64,000 nucleotides of DNA from positions 372,001-436,000 of the forward strand of contig NZ_BMGS01000003.1 in NCBI RefSeq assembly GCF_014640315.1, written 5' to 3'. The position numbers and the translations under genes were made by a program. A model generated the notes under the pieces. It was not told where the DNA came from. It did not search any database and saw nothing but the letters and a program-made list of their open reading frames with translations. Each line of letters begins with the position of its first letter. Position 1 is the first letter of the stretch. Shown one piece after another: positions 59,447 to 64,000 of the stretch. Origin of the DNA: Hymenobacter glacieicola (GTDB taxonomy: Bacteria; Bacteroidota; Bacteroidia; Cytophagales; Hymenobacteraceae).

Positions 59447-60076
59447 ATGGAATTGTCTCCTACCCTAATCCTGACCGTGCTGACGGCGGGCATCTCTCTT
59501 TACGCTTGGTCGAATCCGGCCTTTCTGGATAGCTGGATTCTGGAACCCTACCGCGTAAAGCGCAACAACGACTACTACCGCTTTATTACCTCGGGGTTTC
59601 TGCACGCCGACTTTGGGCACTTGCTGTTCAATATGCTGGCGTTCTACTCCTTTAGCCAGATAGTAGAAACCGTATTTTTCGGCGTCTTCGGACCCACGAC
59701 CGGCCTGCTGTACTTTCTGCTGCTGTACTTAGGCGGCATTGTGCTGTCGGATGTGCCTACCTACCTGCGCCACCGCGACGACCCCAACTACCGCAGCCTT
59801 GGGGCTTCGGGGGGCGTTGCTTCCGTTGTGTTTTCGGCTATTCTGTTCAACCCTACCGCCGGTATCCGAATTTTCCCGATTCCCGTGGCCATTCCAGGCT
59901 TCATTTTCGGCTTTCTATACCTGGCTTACTCCTACTACATGGGCCGCCGCCGGGGCGACAACATCAACCACGACGCCCACTTTTACGGGGCGCTGTACGG
60001 TATCGTACTGACTCTCATTCTGATACCAAAAGTTGGGCCGCTGTTCTTTGACAAGATTCGGGAGTTTATTAATTAA
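59447..60076 (+). CDS. Rhomboid-family intramembrane serine protease
   Basis: A 209-residue protein with about six membrane helices. The catalytic Ser is S121 in LGASGGVA and the His is H178 in DAHFYGALYG; HADFGHLLFNM (53-63) is the conserved oxyanion/helix-2 segment. Rhomboids cut transmembrane segments of substrate proteins within the membrane. The substrate is unknown. It starts at the ATG at 59447, 35 bases after the polyprenyl synthase. Confidence 0.92.
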   Translation: MELSPTLILTVLTAGISLYAWSNPAFLDSWILEPYRVKRNNDYYRFITSGFLHADFGHLLFNMLAFYSFSQIVETVFFGVFGPTTGLLYFLLLYLGGIVLSDVPTYLRHRDDPNYRSLGASGGVASVVFSAILFNPTAGIRIFPIPVAIPGFIFGFLYLAYSYYMGRRRGDNINHDAHFYGALYGIVLTLILIPKVGPLFFDKIREFIN

Positions 60077-60187
60077 GTAATTGATTATAAGATATTTAGC
60101 AATATAATGCTTGCCTGATAATATCCATTTCAGGTGATGTGCGTACAGAACGACATACTCTCTACCATTCTACACACTCCCTGCACC

Positions 60188-60472
60188 ATGAATAAGCTTG
60201 TTTCCTCACTCACCAGCAACCGTTCCTTCACCCTGACCGGTATTCTGGCCTTCCTGATGTCATTTGCGTTGAGCAGCTGCGGCCGCACTCGTAATGCTGA
60301 CGGCTCCTTGACTACGGCTGGCGTTATTCACTTGATTCTGGCCGTATATGCCTTGTTCAAGTTGTTCCAGCAGCCGTGGTCAATCGGTAAGAAAATCGTG
60401 TGGGGTCTGATCATCTTCTTCTTCCCCTTCCTTGGCTCACTAGCCTTCCTGCTGTTCGGCAAAGACAAATAG
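60188..60472 (+). CDS. Small membrane protein with PLDc_N-like domain
   Basis: A 94-residue protein. A first hydrophobic segment ends in LSSC (Cys31), a possible lipobox. Two further hydrophobic stretches (HLILAVYALFKLF, and VWGLIIFFFPFLGSLAFLLFG) match the PLDc_N domain found at the N terminus of cardiolipin synthases and in small stand-alone proteins. The function is unknown. The ATG at 60188 is preferred to the GTG at 60134. A long bidirectional terminator follows. Confidence 0.8.
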   Translation: MNKLVSSLTSNRSFTLTGILAFLMSFALSSCGRTRNADGSLTTAGVIHLILAVYALFKLFQQPWSIGKKIVWGLIIFFFPFLGSLAFLLFGKDK

Positions 60473-60480
60473 TGGGTAAT

Positions 60481-60539
60481 TACCTTCCACGAAAAAGCCC
60501 CTACACTCACTGAGTGTCGGGGCTTTTTCGTGGAAGGTA
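60481..60539. terminator. Long bidirectional terminator
   Basis: TACCTTCCACGAAAAAGCCC with its inverted copy forms an almost unbroken stem of over 25 bp between convergent genes, including A5/T5 runs. Confidence 0.93.
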
Positions 60540-60557
60540 GTTGCGTAAGCTACTGTC

Positions 60558-61172
60558 TTACTTGCCGACTAGCCGCTGCTTTTCCAGGCGCGCTACTTGC
60601 TTCAGAATATCACCTGTATTCGTAATTTCCGTAGCCTGCCAATAGTCGCCCTGGTCACGCATTTTTACTTCTAGCACGAGGGTAGTATCGTAGCGAGGTT
60701 GCGTAAACTCCAGGCCCACCAGCGCCTGCTCGCCCTCCTCGTGGGTGTACTTCACCCCCTTAAACCTGCTGTCAGGGCCTACTACCTTGCCCACCACGCC
60801 TAGCACTGATACGCCCATTGGTTTAGGCGCCGCCGCTGCGGCTTCTACTGAACCCGTCTCAACGTAGCGCTGCACTTCCTGGCGAGCTGCCTGTGCCAGC
60901 TGGGGCTTTAGCAGGCGCAGAGCTCCTTTCATAGCCAGTCCTCCCGGGTTCAGCATTCCCAGAACCGAGCTTTGCGCCGTAACCTGGTCAACCAGGTTGC
61001 TAGTCACGCTGCTCACGTCTACGTAGCGCTCAAAAGCCGCCGGGTCGTGGTCTTGCACCGCCTTTGCGGCCTGCAGCAGCGAGTATTCAGGGCCCGTCGT
61101 TAGGTTTTTGTAGTAGAGGTAGGCGCCAATTGCCAAGCCAATGAGAAGCAGGCTCAGGATGGTTTTTTTCAT
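60558..61172 (-). CDS. DUF2939-like exported protein
   Basis: A 204-residue protein with an N-terminal membrane or signal segment (MKKTILSLLLIGLAIGAYLY). SLLQAAKAVQDHDPAAFERY followed by VDVSSVTSNLVDQV matches the DUF2939 pattern. A helical middle is followed by beta strands (ALVGLEFTQPRYDTTLVLEV). Function unknown; probably periplasmic or membrane-anchored. The ATG at 61172 is chosen because the signal segment begins there. Confidence 0.8.
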   Translation of the reverse strand: MKKTILSLLLIGLAIGAYLYYKNLTTGPEYSLLQAAKAVQDHDPAAFERYVDVSSVTSNLVDQVTAQSSVLGMLNPGGLAMKGALRLLKPQLAQAARQEVQRYVETGSVEAAAAAPKPMGVSVLGVVGKVVGPDSRFKGVKYTHEEGEQALVGLEFTQPRYDTTLVLEVKMRDQGDYWQATEITNTGDILKQVARLEKQRLVGK

Positions 61173-61303
61173 AAGTGAAGAGGTAGAGGGGGAAAAGCCG
61201 TACACGGGTAAAAATAGAAGGATTTTGCCCGGTTTTGGCGTGCTCATCTGGGCTGCCTGCTTCTCATTGTAGCTCTGTACTCCACCTCCTACTCTTAATA
61301 TGT

Positions 61304-62146
61304 ATGGCTACTACGCCTTTCCCTGAAGTGCACGGGCACCGTGGTTGCCGTGGTTTGCGACCAGAAAATACTATTCCTGCCTTCCTACACGCCCTAACGT
61401 TGGGAGTTGATGTGGTAGAAATGGACGTGGTCATCTCGGCCGATAACCAGGTAGTCGTATCACATGAGCCCTGGATGTCGGCTGCTATTTGTCGTACTCC
61501 AGTGGGCCAGCCAATCTTAAGCGAACAGCAGAAGCAACATAACTTATATCAGCTGCCTTACACCGCCATCCGGCAGTACGACTGTGGCCTAACCCGGCAT
61601 CCGTACTACCCTGAACAGGTACCCGAGCCTGCCAGCAAGCCGCTACTGCGCGAGGTAGTGGAGGCCCTCGATAAGCTTGCGTATCAGCTCGGCCGCTGGC
61701 CGGTACGCTTCAGCATTGAGCTCAAAAGTACCCCCGAAGACGACGGCTTATATCACCCGGCGCCCTCACGCTTTTTAGAGCTGGTCTTGCTCGAACTACA
61801 CGCCTTATCCCTGCTGGCCCGCACCACGCTGCTGTGCTTTGACAAGCGTGTTCTACAGGCTGCCCGGCAGGTAGTCCCAGGCGTGCCTTTGTGCCTGTTG
61901 GTAGAGGATGAGAAGTCCTTGTCAACTCACTTGGCGGAGTTAGGTTTTATGCCCTCTGTTTATGGCCCCAACTTCCACTTGCTGACTCCGCAGCTAGTGG
62001 CTGAACTGCGCCAACTGCACATTGAATTGGTGCCCTGGACTGTGAATGAGCCCACCGATTTACGCAGCATTCTGGCCTACCAACCCACGGGAATTACTAC
62101 TGACTATCCGGACCGGCTATTGGCCCTGCGGAACACTGTACGATAG
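61304..62146 (+). CDS. Glycerophosphodiester phosphodiesterase
   Basis: A 280-residue GDPD with TIM-barrel fold. The motif HGHRGCRGLRPENT carries the catalytic His and Arg, EMDVVISADNQVVVSHE the metal-binding Glu/Asp and second His, and FSIELKS the next Glu. It hydrolyses glycerophosphodiesters to glycerol-3-phosphate and alcohol. No signal peptide is seen from the ATG at 61304, so it is probably cytoplasmic. A 23-codon upstream extension in frame overlaps the divergent gene's leader and is not favoured. Confidence 0.92.
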   Translation: MATTPFPEVHGHRGCRGLRPENTIPAFLHALTLGVDVVEMDVVISADNQVVVSHEPWMSAAICRTPVGQPILSEQQKQHNLYQLPYTAIRQYDCGLTRHPYYPEQVPEPASKPLLREVVEALDKLAYQLGRWPVRFSIELKSTPEDDGLYHPAPSRFLELVLLELHALSLLARTTLLCFDKRVLQAARQVVPGVPLCLLVEDEKSLSTHLAELGFMPSVYGPNFHLLTPQLVAELRQLHIELVPWTVNEPTDLRSILAYQPTGITTDYPDRLLALRNTVR

Positions 62147-62444
62147 CCTGTTCAGCTGCTCCAGAAAGGCTTTAGGCAGTAACGCATCAACTGGCAAGGA
62201 ATACAGGTTGTTTAGGACACAATGCATTCTAATAGTGTGTACCTGTTACGTGTTCAGCCCCTTGTTATATATGTTACATTAATTTCTGTAACACGGCTAC
62301 CTTTGTAAAGTGTATCATTGTACCTATATTACAGTGATACACGTGTAATATTGATTTGCTGTGAATCATAATTGTAGCCATTGTATTGTGTACATGTGAC
62401 ACTATGTTATATTTACAGACCCATCTTTTGTCACCCGTCATTCT
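62147..62444. promoter_or_regulatory. AT-rich regulatory region with two operator-like palindromes
   Basis: About 300 bases, with only 18 G/C in 62301-62360. It contains TACCTTTG (62298-62305), a perfect -7 element. Just upstream lies TGTTAC-N10-GTAACA (62272-62293). Just downstream lies TGTATCATTGTA (62311-62322) paired with TACAGTGATACA (62330-62341), one mismatch. Another TGTTAC is at 62244-62249. The leader to the HTH gene is about 130 bases. This arrangement suggests tight control, perhaps by the HTH protein itself. Confidence 0.65.
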
Positions 62445-62843
62445 ATGCCACATCAGGGCGAAATACTGCAGGAAGCCATCAAAAACAGCGGAATATCAAT
62501 CACGCGAATAGTGGACGAACTGGGTATTACACGTCCGACCATATACCGCAAATTCAAAGAAGAGACACTTGATTACGCTTTTGTAAAGCGAGTGGGTGAT
62601 ATAATATCTCACGACTTTTCTCAAGACTTTACAGTCACACAACAATCTGCTTTTCTTTTTGTAACACCAAGTGTTTCAAGTAATGTTGCATCTGTGCCGG
62701 ATAAAGTTGTAACACCTCGTAACGTGCCTCTTACTGTAACAGAGCCTGACTTGGGAAAACAGCTTCTGGCGCTTCAGCAGAAGTATATCGCCTTATTAGA
62801 AGCTTACAATGAGCTTTTATTGAAGGTGTATGGCCCAAAGTGA
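62445..62843 (+). CDS. Helix-turn-helix DNA-binding protein in AT-rich island
   Basis: A 132-residue protein. Residues about 5-55 form an XRE-like helix-turn-helix (SITRIVDELGITRPTIYRKF); a Ser/Val/Thr-rich linker with repeated VTP or VT units follows (70-100), then a C-terminal helix (QLLALQQKYIALLEAYNELL) that could form a coiled-coil dimer. The coding DNA is visibly AT-richer than its neighbours, which suggests acquisition by transfer or relaxed composition. GTAACA occurs three times in the gene (62661, 62709, 62736), matching the palindrome upstream. A parS-like site lies 7 bases after the stop codon. Target genes are unknown; self-regulation is plausible. Confidence 0.75.
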   Translation: MPHQGEILQEAIKNSGISITRIVDELGITRPTIYRKFKEETLDYAFVKRVGDIISHDFSQDFTVTQQSAFLFVTPSVSSNVASVPDKVVTPRNVPLTVTEPDLGKQLLALQQKYIALLEAYNELLLKVYGPK

Positions 62844-62849
62844 CAAAAA

Positions 62850-62865
62850 CGTTCCACGTGAAACA
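62850..62865. other. parS-like centromere site
   Basis: CGTTCCACGTGAAACA differs from the B. subtilis parS consensus TGTTCCACGTGAAACA only at the first base (15 of 16). It lies in a non-coding gap, about 26 kb from the oriC candidate, where ParB sites are expected. parA and parB are not in the window. Confidence 0.82.
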
Positions 62866-63129
62866 TATTTGTTCGCTTAACAGTGGTCTTGCCTGTTACT
62901 AAGCCATGTCAATGGGTAGGAGTAACCGAAGGGAGAGGGTAATCGGCGGAACGAGCAAAGACAAGCGGATAGTAGTCTGGGCTGCTAGGTAGGAACGGTA
63001 GAAGGAGGTAAGGGAAGCTCGAATTGTTAAAGTCGCCGCCGTACAGAGTGGCGCTACTTTGCGGGCTAAATCCGCCGTCATATTTCACCAATAGTTATAA
63101 TCCCCAACACCCTGCCGGAATACCGTTCA
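62866..63129. other. Intergenic stretch between HTH gene and thioesterase
   Basis: 264 bases with no gene I can support. A 60-codon minus-strand frame (62909-63091) looks like a chance or decayed frame. TACTTTGC near 63055 is a weak promoter candidate for the thioesterase. Confidence 0.4.
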
Positions 63130-63633
63130 GTGCCTTATTCCCGAGTAACGCTAACGGAGTTGATGATTCCTTCTTATACCAGTTTTGGCGGCACCATTCA
63201 CGGTGGTATTCTGCTCTCGCTAACAGACAAAGTAGCCTACGCCGCCGCCTCAAAGCACGCCGGTAACTACTACGTTACGGTGAGCGTGGATGGGGTAAAC
63301 TTTCTGCAGCGGGTGGAGGTAGGTGAGTTGGTTTCCTTGCTGGCTTCCGTAAACTACGTAGGCCGAACCTCCCTGCTGGTCGGCATCAAGGTAATTGCCG
63401 AAGACGTTCGGAATGGTAGTGTCAACTACACCAACACCTGCTACTTCACTAGGGTAACCAAAGACGATGCCGGGAAGCCAACCACAGTGCCCAGCCTAAT
63501 ATTGGAGACCAGCGAGGATACCCGTCGTTTCCTGGAAGCCATCAAACGACGGGAGTTCAAGGAACAGTACAGCCGCGAGTTCAATAATGCCCGCTCGGTA
63601 CTTGCCGCTGAGCAGCAGTTGCACCTCCTGTAG
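63130..63633 (+). CDS. Acyl-CoA thioesterase, hotdog fold
   Basis: A 167-residue YciA/BFIT-type thioesterase. VTLTELMIPSYTSFGGTIHG followed by GILLSLTDKVAYAAASKHAG is the family's central helix region with the conserved Asp (TDK). VDGVNFLQRVEVGELV is the second conserved strand segment. It hydrolyses acyl-CoA in the cytoplasm and is probably hexameric. I chose the GTG at 63130 because TELMIPS is a conserved N-terminal segment; starting at the ATG at 63163 would remove it. Expressed alone. Confidence 0.88.
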   Translation: MPYSRVTLTELMIPSYTSFGGTIHGGILLSLTDKVAYAAASKHAGNYYVTVSVDGVNFLQRVEVGELVSLLASVNYVGRTSLLVGIKVIAEDVRNGSVNYTNTCYFTRVTKDDAGKPTTVPSLILETSEDTRRFLEAIKRREFKEQYSREFNNARSVLAAEQQLHLL

Positions 63634-63781
63634 CGGGAGCGGTGCCAGCTGGGGTACTAAGTGAACGATGATATCGTAGGAGTAGGGGAGGAGGTATAGT
63701 CAATAAAGCCAAGTGCCGCGCCGCCAAAACTTTGCCAACCTGTAGTGGGGTTGGGTACTGCACAAGGCGAGAGGCCTCCTG

Positions 63782-64000
63782 CTACAGGAATACTACTTCC
63801 TTAATAATGTCTTCTCCAACCTCGGCATTCAAATTCTCTAGAACCCGGGTCTTGGCCATAATGAGTTCGTGCTTGAGCGGAGCCGAAGTTAAGCGCACAA
63901 AAAGCTTGTGGTTGCTAACATAGACCTCCTGGGTTTTCATAGCAATTGCCTTGCCCATGACCCGCTCCCAGCTAGCAACGACTGTCACCTCATTGAGCTT
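63782..64000 (-). CDS. DUF721/DciA-like protein (5' end outside window)
   Basis: The C-terminal 73 codons of a minus-strand gene that continues past base 64000. VASWERVMGKAIAMKTQEVY followed by VSNHKLFVRLTSAPLKHELI and ILENLNAEVGEDIIKEVVF-like ending matches DUF721: the W-x-x-V-x-G-x-x-I...T motif, then LxVR and a conserved HEL. DUF721 proteins include DciA, the loader of the replicative helicase DnaB. Its presence near oriC fits. The frame is open to the edge, so the GTG at 63988 is probably not the start. Confidence 0.8.
   Translation of the reverse strand, partial: KLNEVTVVASWERVMGKAIAMKTQEVYVSNHKLFVRLTSAPLKHELIMAKTRVLENLNAEVGEDIIKEVVFL

Noticed and set aside
62909..63091. 60-codon minus-strand frame next to the thioesterase
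   Set aside because: Pro/Ser/Tyr-rich with no recognisable fold or promoter; it could be a decayed fragment but the evidence is too thin.

Overview
The window looks like chromosomal DNA of a GC-rich, pigmented member of the Bacteroidota, most likely a Hymenobacter-like Cytophagales. The evidence is: Bacteroidetes-type promoters (TAnnTTTG, one with a TTG 19 bases upstream), few Shine-Dalgarno sequences, Bacteroidetes-typical families (DUF4175, DUF6952, 7TM-DISM sensors, Ig-like lipoproteins, SLC45-like sugar transporters), a CrtD/CruF carotenoid pair, and a eukaryotic-type GlyRS. Genus is inferred from memory of gene content, not from a search. No rRNA, tRNA, CRISPR array, transposase or prophage was seen.

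Layout. 1-3.3 kb: the 5' part of a 7TM-DISM sensor and a secreted GH5 glycosidase, both on the minus strand. 3.3-4.3 kb: no clear gene. 4.3-7.3 kb: carotenoid desaturase, CruF-like hydratase and a TetR-type regulator. 7.5-9.1 kb: thioredoxin with a DUF6952 partner, and a TesA-like esterase. 9.3-19.3 kb: an alpha-glucan island with a GT35 phosphorylase homologue, a lipoprotein, two exported GH13 enzymes, an SDR and a maltose/sucrose-type MFS carrier, without SusC/SusD. 19.5-29.2 kb: GT2 glycosyltransferase, SpoIIAA-like protein, tandem M16 peptidase, then a DUF4175/anti-sigma-kinase/YbeY operon. 29.5-35.5 kb: ATE-like aminoacyl transferase, mnmG, methyltransferase, Ig-like lipoprotein. 35.7-37.7 kb: a chromosomal origin candidate with many DnaA boxes in two blocks. 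37.8-51 kb: Pit phosphate carrier, glyS, second SpoIIAA-like protein, RND exporter, ileS, a lipoprotein, lspA. 51-64 kb: aldo/keto reductase, a fused DppD-DppF ATPase, GIY-YIG nuclease, RNase R, polyprenyl synthase, rhomboid protease, small membrane proteins, GDPD, an AT-rich HTH gene beside a parS-like site, a thioesterase and the 3' part of a DUF721/DciA-like gene.

How it works together. The glucan island would cut starch or glycogen outside the cytoplasmic membrane, import maltose or maltodextrin, and process it inside. The polyprenyl synthase could feed the carotenoid genes. The oriC candidate, a parS-like site about 26 kb away, and mnmG and DUF721/DciA-like genes nearby mark this as the origin region.

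The main structure not explained by genes is a family of about 80-110 bp palindromes with GTCAT...ATGAC ends. There are 11 full copies plus partial ones, all between 29 and 59 kb. Three of them surround a small GIY-YIG nuclease gene. A different long palindrome and a parS-like sequence lie in frame inside the linker of the fused ABC ATPase. Other points of interest are a phosphorylase homologue with Thr at the PLP-lysine position, a 14-bp-arm operator-like palindrome at the thioredoxin promoter, a low-GC patch inside ileS, and a possible structured RNA upstream of mnmG.
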